Shown: piece after piece, positions 26,641 through 38,860 of the stretch
Position numbering within the stretch: the stretch's first letter is position 1
Layout: each line of letters opens with the position of its first letter
Origin: Latrodectus hesperus
Taxonomy: Eukaryota; Arthropoda; Arachnida; Araneae; Theridiidae
Direction: 5' to 3'
NCBI GenBank assembly: GCA_037975125.1
Contig: CM075857.1
Location: 41,842,436 to 41,906,435, forward strand
Length of the DNA stretch: 64,000 nucleotides
The notes under the pieces: generated by a model
What the model was told of the DNA's origin: nothing
The model's input: only the letters and a program-made list of their open reading frames with translations
Database searches by the model: none
Program-made: the position numbers and the translations under genes

Positions 26641-28849
26641 TGAAATCACATAGCCGCGATATTCAGTCAACTTTTTCAAAACACATTAACTAAACATCTG
26701 AACTTCAAAATTGAGAGAGTGGGAAAAAACCGTAGAGAAATAACATTACAATTAAATTCTTTCTTGGTTTAATGATTGTTGTATTTCATATGAAATTCTC
26801 TTCTGTTACTTTAAAATATGAATGTTTTATTTGATGTTATTTATCTACGTAGTCTATATTTAGACAACTCCCTTAAAATTATGTACCCTTCTAACTTTTG
26901 AATACGGTGAATATAATACACATACATATTCTATTCAAAAAATTTTGAGGTATATGCATATTTACAAATATATATAAATTTATAATTACAGATTGTTTTG
27001 GACGATAAGGAATTTAGGAAATAAAGGTAAAACACTTTACACAATTTTTTATCAAAATCGATTAAATGATTTTTTCAACGAATATTGCGCGTAGTTTTAT
27101 GTTGATTTAATACTGTTTTTTAAACAGATACGAATTTTTTTCTTATCTATTCTATTAATACATCTGTGCAATACTATGCTTCCCTATTTTCGCTGCGGAA
27201 ATGTGATGTGTGAATGACAATTAGATATTTATTGTTTAAATTTATCACCCATGAAAAAATTTGCCCAATGGAAGTAGGATAAGTTCAGAGGTAAATTTTT
27301 TTAAATAAAGGAAAGAATTGTCTGGAATCAAAACTTAGGGATAAATTTATCTCATTAGTTTTTTACTTTAGTTTTTTTTCCATATTATTTCAACATTATT
27401 CTGTTAGCAATGAAATTATGTGATGCAAATATGATATCATTAAAACAAGAACATTTTCAATAAATGCATCAGAAAATACAATTTTTGATATATTGTAAAA
27501 CAAGATTACAGTAAACTAAGAGCGATAATGAAGAAGTTCTATTTTATTTTTCATATCTTATCTAATTTAAGATTCAAAAGATCAACAGTAGCAAAAAGTA
27601 CAAATAATAATAAATTTCTTACCAAAAAATATAAGAGGAGAATCCAATCTGATATTCAAGAAAAAATCGTTTTGAAAAGGAAAAAAAAAATTCTCGTCGG
27701 TTGCTTTTTCATTTGTCTGGTGGTCGACTATAAACCAGTGAACCCTTTGATTGTCATGAGTTTCTCAAAATACAATGATCTTACAAACAACTGTTGCCTG
27801 AGTCATAACTTTCACTACGTGTACACTTTTCGGCATTTTTTTGGCGTAGGGATTTCGTATCTCAGTGGGGGAAAATAATCGTGCATTTTTCTCCCTTTTC
27901 GCACTCTCGTTAGCTTTCACTTAAGAATGCTGTGTAATAAATTGATGAGAAAGATGAATCAGCGATTTAAGATGAGAAGAAATATCAAGTGTAAACTTCC
28001 GGAACGTGAATTGTTCTCTCTGTGCTGTAAAAATTAGATCCTCAGATGAATTAGACAAAACCCGATTACTTAATCGTCATCTGCAAATGATTATTTTTTT
28101 CCTATTTGATTCATTCCTCGGTACAGATTAGAAAACAAAAACTCTCTTTCAGCTATATTATTTCAATTTGTTAGCGTAAGTCAACTTCAAAATAAGAAAA
28201 TTACTATAAAAAAATTAAAAATATTTCGCTTAAATTACCTTATTTAAAAAAAATGTCGATTTGCTGTATTTAATAAGATTTAAAAATTTGATTTAAAATT
28301 GTGATTATTAATTAAATATTAGACTTTTAAAATTTATTTTTAACAAAAATTCTGGTGATATTTATATCTGAGGAATATAATAATCCTTCTCATAAAAATA
28401 TACATCCGAAACTTACATTTTGCAATTCCAAATCGGATGTAAGAATAATCATTTTTAACACAATTTAAAATATTGCTTCGATTTTATATATAAGAAATCT
28501 TATTTTATCAGGAAATTGTGACATTCATTACTGTGAAACTTTTTATTGCAATTTCTAGATTTGTTTCAGAAAAAATCATTTGCTTACAAAATAAATAAAT
28601 AAATAAATAAAAAAGTAGAAAAATGATTAATATACAGAATCCACTAAATTAAAACTCAATAATTGTTTTCGATTAGAAACTATGTAGAACCTCTAATAAT
28701 TAACATTTCAATCGAATAAACATTTTAATTTTTAAAAAACATTGCACATATTTAAATTGCAAATATATATAACGAATGCTTGCTTAGCATTCTCATGAAA
28801 TATTATGGGCACGTGAAGACATTTTACAAGTAATTTTATGTCAATTTAT
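26641..28849. other. A+T-rich DNA, one 116-codon chance-like ORF
   Basis: The plus-strand frame 27528-27878 is rich in Lys and Phe and has a hydrophobic stretch (ILVGCFFICLVVDY) but no motif I recognise. I do not call it a gene. A short (AAAT)n run lies at about 28588-28612. Confidence 0.45.
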
Positions 28850-28861
28850 ATATGATAAACG

Positions 28862-29163
28862 GCTGACCGATTGGCTGAGTGGTTAGCGTTCCTGACTCCT
28901 GAGCTGTTGGTCCCGGGTTCGAATCCTGATTCGGGCATGGATGTTTCTGTTCTCTCTGTGTTTCTCTGTCCTTTCTTCTGTGATGTTGTACGAATGTGGC
29001 CCGCCCTATAAACGGGTTTGTGGTGGTATGGCGCGGGTAACGCTACTCGCCTCCGTGACTTGGTTCACAGGTGCCCGCTGGGTAACGACAAATGAGAAGC
29101 AGCCTCTGGCCTCGTTGTGGCATAGGGTTCAGTCAACCTTGTGTGCCCGCCATTGGATAAAAA
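28862..29163 (+). mobile_element. tRNA-derived SINE, family B, copy 1, with 12-bp target duplication
   Basis: The element starts GCTGACCGATTGGCTGAGTGG, an A-box-like start, then has the B box GGTTCGAATCC inside CCCGGGTTCGAATCCTG. The body includes TTTCTCTGTCC, AATGTGGCCCGCCC, a CGGGTTTGTGGTGG segment and CCTCCGTGACTTGG, ending CCGCCATTGG plus a short A tail. It is flanked by ATATGATAAACG at 28850-28861 and 29164-29175, an exact 12-bp target duplication as made by LINE-assisted insertion. The tRNA head does not fold with a paired acceptor stem, so it is not a functional tRNA gene. Confidence 0.9.
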
Positions 29164-29175
29164 ATATGATAAACG

Positions 29176-29291
29176 CTTTGACGTTGAATTTTTAATTAAT
29201 TTTATTTGATCATAAAAAGAAATTAATAACTAAGATCAATGTGGTTTTTATTTTTAATAATGCTAATTTAGCTGGCTTTTATTTTGACTAT
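29176..29291. other. A+T-rich spacer between two SINE copies
   Basis: The spacer is ordinary A+T-rich sequence with no feature. Confidence 0.5.
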
Positions 29292-29593
29292 GCCGACCGA
29301 TTGGCTGAGTGGATAGCGTTCCTGACTCCTGAGCTGTGGGTCCCGGGTTCAAATCCCGGTTTGGGCATGGATGTTTCTTTCCTTCTCTGTTCTCTCTGTG
29401 TTTCTCTATCCTTTCTTCCGTGATGAGGTATGAATGTGGCCCACCCTATAAACGGGTTTGTGGTGGTATGGCGCGGGTAACGCTACTCGCCTCCGTGACT
29501 TGGTTTACAGGTGCTCGCTGGGTAACGATAAATGTGTAGCAGTCACTGGCCTCGTTGTGGCATAGGGTTCAACCCTCTTGTGCCCGCCATTGG
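29292..29593 (+). mobile_element. tRNA-derived SINE, family B, copy 2
   Basis: This copy starts GCCGACCGATTGGCTGAGTG and has a better conserved T-arm (CCCGG-GTTCAAAT-CCCGG). It follows copy 1 almost base for base to CCGCCATTGG and an A tail, with scattered substitutions and small indels. Flanks TTTGACTAT (before the start) and TTTGAATAT (after the A tail) are a possible imperfect target duplication. ORFs across both copies are not genes. Confidence 0.88.
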
Positions 29594-29599
29594 AAAAAA

Positions 29600-30660
29600 A
29601 ACAATTTGAATATTGTATGCATATAGGTTATCGTTAGAGCAAATTTGTCATAACAAAAAGCTGGAAGAAATATTCAAGTTTATACGATAGATTGTAACCT
29701 TTTGGTATGGCTGACTCTTGGCATTTGTAGCAGTTTTAAGTCTTTAGTAGATGAAAATGCATTTGGTATTAGACACATTTACCTCGTAATCTTCAAAAAG
29801 TTATACTTGAGAAACATTTCTTGTTTGTATGCTGATAATGATGAATTTGATAAAATTCAATTTAATTACTATGACTATTTCTGCGGCAATGAAATATCCT
29901 AGAAATATATTTTGAAACAATTTATTGACACATTTTATACATATCTTATTATTTTATAAGCACTTCTACTTCCTACAAATATGAAACTTAGTTTTTTAAT
30001 GATGTTGTTACTAATCTCTATGTCTAGGAGTATACTAGACGAGGTCCACGAGTTCACTCACTTTCAGAAAACCAAAAACAAGCGTAGGATTCTTGTATAA
30101 GTCCTCAAGAGACAACCCCAGGCACTCAAGAATGTGTGCTGGTGATGTCAGTTCATTTTGGTATTTAGGACAATACTTTTTTAATATTATACATTACTTC
30201 AGATTTTAACTGTTTCTCACGAAACATTATCAGGTGTTCTTTATTACTTGAAACTATCAACTACTCTATCAAGAAATTACTAAGTTTTTCCCCAAAGATA
30301 TATGGGAGTGTTCTTAAACCATTTGAGCTAGAAATTTGATATTTTCCATGAAAATTTTTTACTTAAATACTTATCTCACCAAGAAATGGCATGTATTAAC
30401 TCCGAAATTGCTAGAATCAGAAATCTAAAATTTGACAGTGTGCTTCACATCCATTGCAAGAAAGGGGCTCAAGAAAGGGACGTACTATGAACACGCAGTT
30501 CAGTAGAAAGGTCATGCGTATGCAAATATGCACTGTAATACTTGACGTAAGCATACGTAAAAAGTGGACGGTCAGTGCAAGCAGCTTAAGATTTTTAATA
30601 TAAAAGGAAAGACGGCAATTTAAAACATTTGCTGCAAGTGCAATTAAGTTCTTTCATAAA
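29600..30660. other. A+T-rich non-coding DNA
   Basis: No gene or element boundary was recognised. The part from 30430 to 30640 is less A+T-rich and may be the decayed left end of the following Tc1 relic. Confidence 0.45.
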
Positions 30661-30954
30661 AATGCATAAAAAAGTCATTTGGACGATTACACACCAGGAA
30701 GAAACTGGAGAAGAGAAGTGCGACCAGCATAACCGAAGAGTTCGATATCAACAAAAGCGCGCTTGGAAAGCCTTCAGAGCTATAGGTCCAAACAACAACT
30801 GTTAGAAAGGTTAGTGAAGGCTACCCTAGAAAAAAAAACTGCAATGAAAAACCGATATATCATCCTGCAAGCGAAAAGAACCTGAAGCTAGTCAACAAGC
30901 ACCATTGTCCAGCAATAGAATGACAAGTATCGTGTTTTACTGCTCTCAGACACC

Positions 30955-31222
30955 GTGTCATCATGTTATAATTTATTTTAAACTCAAAGAAAATATTTAA
31001 TGCAATTGCCTGATGTTCAACAGGGCTTAAAGCCCCTTAAAATGTTTTGTAACTTCTTGCTACCAATTTGTAAGCACAATTTCTTTGCCTTGTTAAATGC
31101 CCCGATGGTGGCGCCCTCACGGACCTCGTAGAGGTGTGGAGCATACTAGGTGTTGGGAAGACGGCACCCGTTAACCTTAAGGTACAGTCAGGGGTCTCTC
31201 TACACAGTTATGTATGTATGTA
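30955..31222 (+). mobile_element. family C retroposon inserted in the Tc1 relic, 14-bp target duplication
   Basis: The insert is bounded by TGCTCTCAGACACC at 30941-30954 and 31223-31236, an exact 14-bp duplication of Tc1 sequence. Its 3' part, GGCACCCGTTAACCTTAAGG, TACAGTCAGGGGTC and a (TATG)n tail, is shared with copies at 38.06, 49.5, 52.2 and 59.6 kb. The 5' part differs from the other copies. The tail of short tetranucleotide repeats rather than poly(A) resembles the ends of RTE-type LINEs and their SINEs (family knowledge; assignment inferred). Confidence 0.8.
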
Positions 31223-31370
31223 TGCTCTCAGACACCTTAGCGAAGGTAGCCTATTCACCCTCTGTCTTACATGCTACATCCCTTTGGAAGTTGGTCATCG
31301 GGCTACAGTTTAGAGAGGTACACAAGAAGCATAAAAGTTATACATCTCATTAATGAAGTCGCGACCTTTT

Positions 31371-31590
31371 GGCTACGGTGGACTGGTTGGTTAAGGCTTC
31401 GTTCTCATTATTGAAAGATAGTGAGTTCGAATCACGGCTTAACCGAATATCCGCCATGTTCGCCAAAGGCGGCTGGGGTATGTTAAAACTGGGCGTGATC
31501 GCAATGTACTCTAAGTGAAAAGATACCTCTGGGAATGGAAGGCCAACTATTTCTTGGTCCCTGCTTCAAAATCAATATAAACTCCCCCCC
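31371..31590 (+). mobile_element. tRNA-derived SINE, family D, plus orientation
   Basis: The head reads GGCTACGGTGGACTGGTTGG with TTAAGGC as the A box, and the B box lies in GTGAGTTCGAATCACGG. The body has GGCGGCTGGGGTATGTTAAA, AATGTACTCTAAGTGAAAAGAT, ACCTCTGGGAATGGAAGGCC and CCCTGCTTCAAAA. The same order is found on the minus strand at 49746-49995. The end near the CCCCCCCC run (31580-31590) is approximate. It interrupts the Tc1 relic. Confidence 0.8.
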
Positions 31591-32170
31591 CTTCTGTTGC
31601 TTCTAACTGGTAGAGCCCAATTCAGGGCTAGTACAGGGAAGAATACTGGTGCAAAAACAACAACTTCTCTACGAATGAGAACCATTTCAATTCGATTCTC
31701 AAAACCAATTGATTTGGGGAGAGGTTGGCTATGGCTTCATTCTTGTAACATCACAAAAAGAGATCATCAACCAGTGATTCTGTAGTTGTTGTCTGAGGAG
31801 ATATGATGAACGGACAGAGTGAGTAACTCGTTTTCACAGAGATTTTGTAATCGGCAATGGCTGTAATAAGAAGTTTGAAGTAAGAAGGTGAGCCTTTCCT
31901 ATGTGCGTTTGTTCCGAAGTTTCATTGGAGCAGACTTCATTGTTATGGATGACAATGCACAACCTTACCAGATTTCTGTTGTTCAGCAGCGACTAGAAAG
32001 CGACGACGCCTTGTGGTACAATTACACCCTCCCCCGCTGAAAACACTCAACAACTAAAACAGAAGCCGATTGAGGAATGAGCACTCTCAACTGAAGAACA
32101 ATATTACAATCGAGAGAGGATTATGAGGATACGGAGCAAATCAATTATTGCTGAAGGGAGCATATCCCAT

Positions 32171-35100
32171 ACTAAGAAACATTTGCTCTGATTGTTAATT
32201 ATGTATAACGTTATTATGAGTTCAATTAATTTTTTGTTTGATTACATACTACATATGTTGTTTTCATTTTTGCACAACTTTGCTTTCACCATTGTTCAAG
32301 TACCAAATGCCAGCTCTCATTTCTAGCTTTCATGTCTCTCAGATAATTTCTCGTTGAGTCAAGGTAAAAAAAAAACACGTTTTATACACCAGTATAGATT
32401 CTCAGTTATTATTTTACTATAGTGACTTTGATAGCTTTGGGGGAAAGGTACGTAATTTATGTATCCAGAAGGTTGAATATCTAACCCAATTGAAAACTAT
32501 TGCATACTGAAAATTCCACTAGCTCCAAAATGCATCCGTTGCTGTGTCATGACCTGAACGGTGGATTTCAACTCGGATATCAATTGTGTATCTCGACTAT
32601 GATGCAAAATTACGACGCCGTTTGTTAGGTTTAGTAGCTTTGGTCGGCAGATGTTAACTGTTAGAAATGTATTAAAATTACCCAACTATTTTACCAGGTA
32701 AAGATAAATAGTTTTTTTTTAAGCTGAGCTATCCAGTTCTGGTTAGAGGGAAATATTTAGTTTCTTGAAATTTATGATTATAGAACATAGTGAAAACTAT
32801 ATAGAAGACAGTAAATAATCTGCTTCAATACCCGTCAGTCTCTTTCACTGAGCTTTTCTTTATATGCACTATTTTGCTTTGCCGAGCTGTGTGTAAGCTG
32901 TCTCAAATTCAAATCAGGAAGAGTAAATTAATTTTGATATGGAAAACATGTAGTTATACTATGTTTTCTACGAAAAGTGTAAAGCTTATGTGATACAGTT
33001 CAAGACAAATGCTAGAAATTGAGAATTACATTTTACAACCTCATTTTCCCACAAATTTGTGAGTCATATGCATTTCGGAAATATAGCCGTAAAGCAGAGC
33101 TCAAATATTTCAGTTTATACACCGATATATATTTTTTGAAATATTAATTGCTTTAGTTAATCCTTGGTTATATTAGTTGCGTTTGTAAACACTGTACCAT
33201 ACTCTTTTCAGTCTGCTACTACCTCAAGTTATTAAAAACTTCAACAAATAGTATTTGATTAAATCAAAATTTTTTTCTTCTGTACTATCACAAAACATCT
33301 TCAGAAATTACTCCAGCTATTAATAGAATTTCTTCTCATGAACTATTTTCTTTATTTTATTTAACTTTATTTATTGTTTATGTTTACTATCACAAAAAAA
33401 TTAACGATGAGCTACTGATGATGAATGAATTGATGTATGAATAATCTAAAATGTTGTCCGAAAAACATTCGAAAATTTATTTTGACATGATCGAAAGAAG
33501 AAAAATTCTTATCAACATTCTTCTGACATTTCGAATCAGGTGAAATGGCACGTGAATTTAAGCAATGATCACTATTTTAACGAAATGAATTTTTCATCGA
33601 AAATATTTATTGAAGTATAATTTACAAATATCCATGAACATGATCTTAACATTATTTTTTTTTACAAAATTTCTCTATAAATAAAGTATAATATTTCGGA
33701 CAGCAATGGATTTTTTTGTCCAAATTCAAGAATGTGAGAAACTCATAGTCATTCAAGTCATTAGGTAAATGTTCTTCAATGAGAGAAGTTTTTCTCCATA
33801 AAGCCTAAAATGATCGTGACATCGTTCTTTCTGTAACATCAATATAAGTATGAATTGATAAAACCTTTACAAACGCCTAGAATGTCAAATTCATAAGTTG
33901 GTTCTAAACTATGATTACTCCCTTGATAAAAAGTAATTTTTAATATTTGCTCTTGCAACTATTGGTTATACTCTAATGCGTGATCTGAAAAAAGGGAGTC
34001 AGATTATAAAAGGAAAAATTCTTCGTGAATTATTTAAAGAATTTCAGGTTTTTTCAATATTAATAATACAGCTGATTATCTACACTTCGAAGGATTTGCG
34101 ATTCTCCAATGGAAACGTGAATCTAAGTGCTTCAGTCATAAAAAATTGGAAAAAAAAATTAAAAAATTGAAAAAAATGCAAACAAAAGATTTATGAAAAT
34201 GTGTTAGCTAAAAAGAGATATTTTTTTTAAAATTTCGATCTCCAAATGGGAAATTATTATCATTACCAATTATTATCAATCATAATTAAAATTATCCTTG
34301 CGTCAATGGAACTATGTTAAGGACCAGTCATTAGTTCGTAAAATCCTGAGTTTCTGTAAAATAGACATTTATGAAAAAAAAAAAAAAAAAAAAAACGTTT
34401 ACAGTATTATATATAGGGAGAAGGCAATGTATTACATAAAAATGGATAACAATAAATATACTGTGGTGTCCAAAATTGTGGATATTTTTTGAAATTTTTA
34501 TGTTTTTCAGATTTATATACTAATAGAATATATTAGCCCTTTAACGTATTTGCCTGTAACTTTCGTCCATATCAGACAAGGGTTTAACATACATGGCACT
34601 ACTATGCAGCATTTTCCTTGTGTAAACCAGAAGGTGCATTTTCATGATTAGCAATAAGTTTGTTAGAAATTCTTTGTTATAAAGCAATTCATACCAAATT
34701 AAATATTGAGTCATTCTTATATGCTTGCAAATATGACAATTTGATTTTAATAATTTGAAATTCAAAAATTCAAAATAAACATGTAATTAAATCGTTTACA
34801 CTTTGTTTGTATATAATATATTAATATCTTTTACCCCGCTCCCCAGTCACCTCCCACCACTGAAATTGCAAAAAATAACTTATGCTTTACCAATATTTTC
34901 ATTTTCTGTCAAAATAAAATAATAATAATAATAAAAGGCTTGATCATTTTTTACCAGTTTTTCAGAAAACTTAATGGGTTAATTTTCTTTTCAATACAAA
35001 TATTTTTATGTTAAAATAAAGGAAATTTAATGCAAAGTTTTTACTTACAAAGACATAATTTAAAATGTCTATGTTACAAAAATAGTGACGCTTCTTTTAG

Positions 35101-35751
35101 CGCAAAAAACTAGAACAATTTGTAAGAAATTCTGCAGTGTAATGTAATAAAAGTGAACTAGCCAATTACAATTATTCTTTTGAGAATCAATTACATGAAG
35201 GGCTTCGAACCGAAAACCCGAAAAAAACCGTTATTTTGGTAGAAGCAAAAACCAGAACTGAACCGGAAAAAAAGTTTATATCTGTTCGAAATATTTTCTT
35301 TCATTTTGTTTCTATAGCCAACTTATCAATATTTTACACTTAACAAACATCAAGCGTATAATTATTATTACATATACCATGCTTCTCGATTTCCTGTTTT
35401 GATATTCATTAATACAATTCTGTTTCAGTTCCGCATGAAGCTATTTGTAGAAGGCAGATTCGATTTGGTTGAATGAATTGGAAGGAATACAGACTATTTA
35501 GACAGTAAATAGTATTTTAAGAAAAGTATCTGAGTTATATTTTTCGCATTTCAGTATGCGATTATCTTCCGTTGTTTGCACAGACTATTCAGACAGACAA
35601 AGTAGCTGCTCAGCAGGAAGTACGTACACTGTGTGACAACAGCCGTTAGGAAAAAGGGATTGTGATGTACGCGTAAGAATACGTATCTATGTCTAATTTG
35701 TCAAGAGATGTAAAAAAGCTAGTACGAGTTGGAATAAATTCATGAAGATTA
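32171..35751. other. A+T-rich DNA without a supported gene
   Basis: Only short, low-complexity frames are seen. A poly(A) run lies at 34376-34395 and an (AAT)n run at about 34917-34935. Around 35205-35275 there is a run of ACCGAA/AACCGGAA motifs of unknown meaning. Confidence 0.5.
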
Positions 35752-36718
35752 ATACCCAGCAAACACAAACTGCCGGCAAAAATCCGGGCCGCTGCTGGCC
35801 AAGTCGGTTTTCTGTTGGTCACGGCAAGCAACGCATGGTTGTTTGATGAACCAACTCCGGCCATTATGGCCTTGGATGAGAGCTGGCCAAAATAAACCGG
35901 GCCAGTGCTATATGACAAGTAGTGGGTCAACAGATTCTGACCATTGTTGGCCCTGAAGCTGTTGGCCAGCAAAATCAAGACAATTAGTTGTAGCGCTGTT
36001 TTTTTAATTTTATTGACAAAGACTATTTTTTCCAAATAACAGTTTTTTTGTGATGTTAATTAATTTTCAGATAACTTCGTATTTTTTAAACTCTAAAAAC
36101 TATTTTACAGAAAGAAATCTATTTTTCATTATTTATTGTGTATACCTCGTGACAGTGTGACGTCAGATTGTGCGAAGTGCTTGTGTCAGCCATTAATGTG
36201 AAGTGGCGGAATATTCGATGTTGTGTCTGTGAGCCAAGAGAAATATAAGATAAGTACACATTTATTATTGTTGTTTTTATCAGGATAGAATTGTTATGAA
36301 TGATATATTTATTGTATGTTGAAATATTATTTAATTATTTGTTAAGAAAACTTCATAAACTGTTGGCAACAATCTATACAATATTAAAAAATAAAAATGA
36401 ATTCCATTTTTATAGAAATTAACTATAACCAGCCCTACTTCGGTAAAAGTGGTTATTGTCAGCCAAACGGCAAAGGGCCGATGGATAACCGTATATGGGC
36501 ATGTACTGGAAATTACATGGGCCACATGTGGCCAATATGACATTGCTGGCCACTCAGTGTTGGGACAACAGTGGACCATATCGCTGGCCTAGCAACAATG
36601 ACGACGACCATTTTATGGACGAAGCCGACGAGGCTAACTAGCGGCGGGCCGCTGCTGGCCAAGTCGGCTGACAGCAGCGTCCCGATGGATGCCCGGCATC
36701 TTTGTGTTTGCTGGATAC
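35752..36718. mobile_element. non-autonomous foldback-type DNA element flanked by ATAC
   Basis: The element spans 35756-36714 (959 bp) and is flanked by ATAC (35752-35755 and 36715-36718). Terminal inverted repeats start CCAGCAAACACAAA at both ends and remain similar for about 45 bp. The outer 200-280 bp at each end are G+C-rich and packed with TGGCCA/GGCC motifs. The centre is A+T-rich, with one more G+C-rich patch at 36150-36240. A 22-bp stretch, GGGCCGCTGCTGGCCAAGTC plus GG, occurs in the same orientation at both ends (35786-35807 and 36646-36667). No transposase is encoded; the 129-codon minus frame over the left end is a by-product of the repeat. The superfamily is not determined. Confidence 0.75.
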
Positions 36719-38031
36719 AAGGGTTAACTAGAAGTTAATAGCCAAGTACTGTTAACTATATTCTTTTCAACATATAAAAATTACTTATAAGTGGAAATGA
36801 AATTGTTCTACTACATATTATATATACCATTATGAAGACTGGTAAAAGAATCCTTGGTAAGAAAAGATTATATAATTTCATTTTAATGAAAATGAGTTGA
36901 TATGACTCTCATTCAAAATAATATAGAACAAATATAAACTTTCATATTATAAATAGCATCATAATTCTAGTACGATAGTTATCTGATGAAAAGTAAATTT
37001 CTTGGTCGGAGCTTCCAATTATCCATTACTATTTACTTGAATTTATTCATTCAATATGATAAGTTTTACTTATTCTTTTTGATAGTGATTAAACCTTAAA
37101 TGGACAATGGTTTGTTGGATAATTCAAATGTTCCAATTTTTAGCAGTTACTTTAATTTTATTATGCTTAGATTCATGAATTTTATTTTGTAAATAAAACA
37201 ATAGTGGAATGTATTCCCGACTGAATGATGCAGTAGAAAAATGGCGTGCTTTTGATCTAAATTACATCTTAACCACCAGTCTGTCAATAACTAATCACTA
37301 TTATTAATTTGTGTAACCAGTTCCTATTACCTTTCTCACTGTTTGTAACATTTATTTGTTGTGAAAAATAGTTATGCCGGAATGTCATTCAAATACATTC
37401 TGGTTCTATCTATTTTAGATCTATTATAAAAATGTTTTCACAAAGTCGCTATATAAGATCGCGATAGTGTAGTTGAAAATAAAATAATTACAGAAAAATT
37501 TGACTTACATTGTTAAAATAGTTTTAAAAAATTTCTTGCTGTCATAACGAGCCAATATAAGTTATTAATACTACTAATTTGAAACTCCAGATCTACTTTA
37601 AGGGTATATTTATTAATTTTATTCCTTGTAAGAAGTAGTACGCCAAAAGATATTCCAATACTTTTCCATCTTCAGTTGCTTGATATTAATCATCACGGTG
37701 TGTCATTTTAATGACTTTATACAGATCCTATTTTATCTCAATTTTTTTTGCTCATTATCTCTCACTTTTATGTATTTTTAATTATTAACAACTCAGATTT
37801 TGAATTCTTCTCAATCTTCTTCATAAAACAAAAAGCTGACACCTTTTCTAGCACTTTAAAGATTATACGACCTTAATTTTTGGATTCGAAAACTACTGAT
37901 TGCTAGCCTTTTATTTTCATATTAAACCAAATTAAAATTTGTATTAGTATTATGTTAGTTGCGATGAAACTATTATGCAGTTTGTAACAATTACAATATG
38001 CTGTAATGTAGTTACAGACTGCATTTTGAGT
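36719..38031. other. A+T-rich non-coding DNA
   Basis: No gene, tRNA-like box or element end was recognised. Confidence 0.5.
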
Positions 38032-38057
38032 TACACAGTCCAGTCACATTAATGTGA

Positions 38058-38115
38058 GCACCAAACCCGTTAAATTAAAGTTACAATCTGGGGCTTGCCT
38101 ACACCGCTATGTATG
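38058..38115 (+). repeat. family C retroposon tail inside the Tc1 element
   Basis: The fragment CCAAACCCGTTAAATTAAAG plus CTGGGGCTTGCCTACACC and CTATGTATGTATAC matches the 3' end of the copies at 49.7 and 52.4 kb. It sits between the left TIR and the truncated transposase. This suggests that a retroposon inserted here and that most of it was later lost together with the transposase 3' end. Confidence 0.75.
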
Positions 38116-38119
38116 TATA

Positions 38120-38860
38120 CTAAGTGCCATCATCCTGAGGAAAAACGATGCGCATACAGGGATAGACATGGTTCACAACGACAGATGCGTACTTGTATTT
38201 GATCATTCGTGCCTTCCACAATGATGGGTGAACCCAGTGAATGCCAAAAAAACATTCCCCAGACTAAATGCTCCAGCCGGGATCGTTCTGGCAATGGTTG
38301 CAGGGTGTTTGCTTCAGAGACTTCACGTCGCATACACCAATGTCCATCCGTCCGAGAAGTAAAAAACGTGATTTATCACAAAACGCTGTCTATCACTAAT
38401 CAATGGATGTCAAGTTGCGGTACTCGTGTGCAAATCCTAGCCTACGTCTTCGATAAATAGCAGTCAGCATACATGCATGTACCAGGCGTCTAACTTCGGA
38501 AGCCCAGACGCAGTAACGTTCTTTGAACTGTAGTTTGGGAGACACTGTTGGTAGCCCTTTGGTTTTTCTGGGTTGTTGGTTGTTCAACGATAGCATGTCT
38601 ATTCGTCCGCAGTCGTTGTTCACATCTGTCATCTATGGCCGTGGTGCACCCTATTTGCCACGTCGCTGCTTTTGGACAGTCCCATTTGGCAATGCACGGT
38701 GTACTTTTACCACGATGGCAGGCGAACAGTTCAAAACTTAGCTGTCTCGGAAATGCTTCCATCCCTGTCCCGAAACCCAATGATCACGCTCTTTTGAACG
38801 TCGGGTAAATCGTGCCAGTTCAGCATTACGCCAACGTTTACGTTTTCCGAAGCCCTCCCA
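38120..38860 (-). pseudogene. Tc1-type transposase, 3'-truncated and frameshifted
   Basis: On the minus strand the first readable block (about 38790-38500) gives GFGTGMEAFPRQLSF and DDRCEQRLRTNRHAIVEQP, then SVSQTTVQRTLLRLGFRS, which is the DNA-binding and linker part of a Tc1 transposase. A second frame gives LVHACMLTAIYRRRRLGFAH (38550-38460). A third (38333-38130) gives GMFFWHSLGSPIIVEGT and ends at RFSSG, before the second catalytic Asp block. The D2 and E blocks are absent. The first Asp block (38400-38340) is too decayed to read. Confidence 0.82.

Larger units (their letters stand above)
30669..32170 (+). pseudogene. Tc1-type transposase relic interrupted by two retroposons
   Basis: The amino-terminal DNA-binding part is readable in fragments: HLDDYTPGRNWRREV, ISTKARLESLQSYRS and NRYIILQAKRT (about 30675-30890), matching the Tc1 helix-turn-helix and the 'DDRYIILQAKR' linker. 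After an insertion (30955-31222) it resumes with LSDTLAKVAYSPSVLHA and a REVHKKHK segment corresponding to Tc1 'REH..W'. After a second insertion (about 31371-31590) a later piece reads GADFIVMDDNAQPYQISVVQ QRLESDD in one frame (about 31930-32010), which is the Tc1 'F.DDNARPH' block with the second catalytic Asp and His changed to Tyr. Stops and shifts are numerous. Element ends were not found. Confidence 0.75.

Noticed and set aside
27528..27878. 116-codon plus-strand ORF with a hydrophobic stretch
   Set aside because: Lys/Phe-rich low-complexity start, no family resemblance and no splice or promoter context.
28862..28935. Functional tRNA gene at the head of the family B SINE
   Set aside because: A and B boxes are present, but the acceptor stem does not pair and the sequence continues into a repeated body with a target duplication, so it is a SINE head.
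28941..29539. Plus-strand ORFs of 60-84 codons across 28.9-29.5 kb
   Set aside because: They lie inside the two family B SINE copies, and the shared peptide comes from the repeat body.
35646..36035. 129-codon minus-strand ORF
   Set aside because: It covers the G+C-rich inverted end of the foldback element and runs into flanking DNA; no protein motif.
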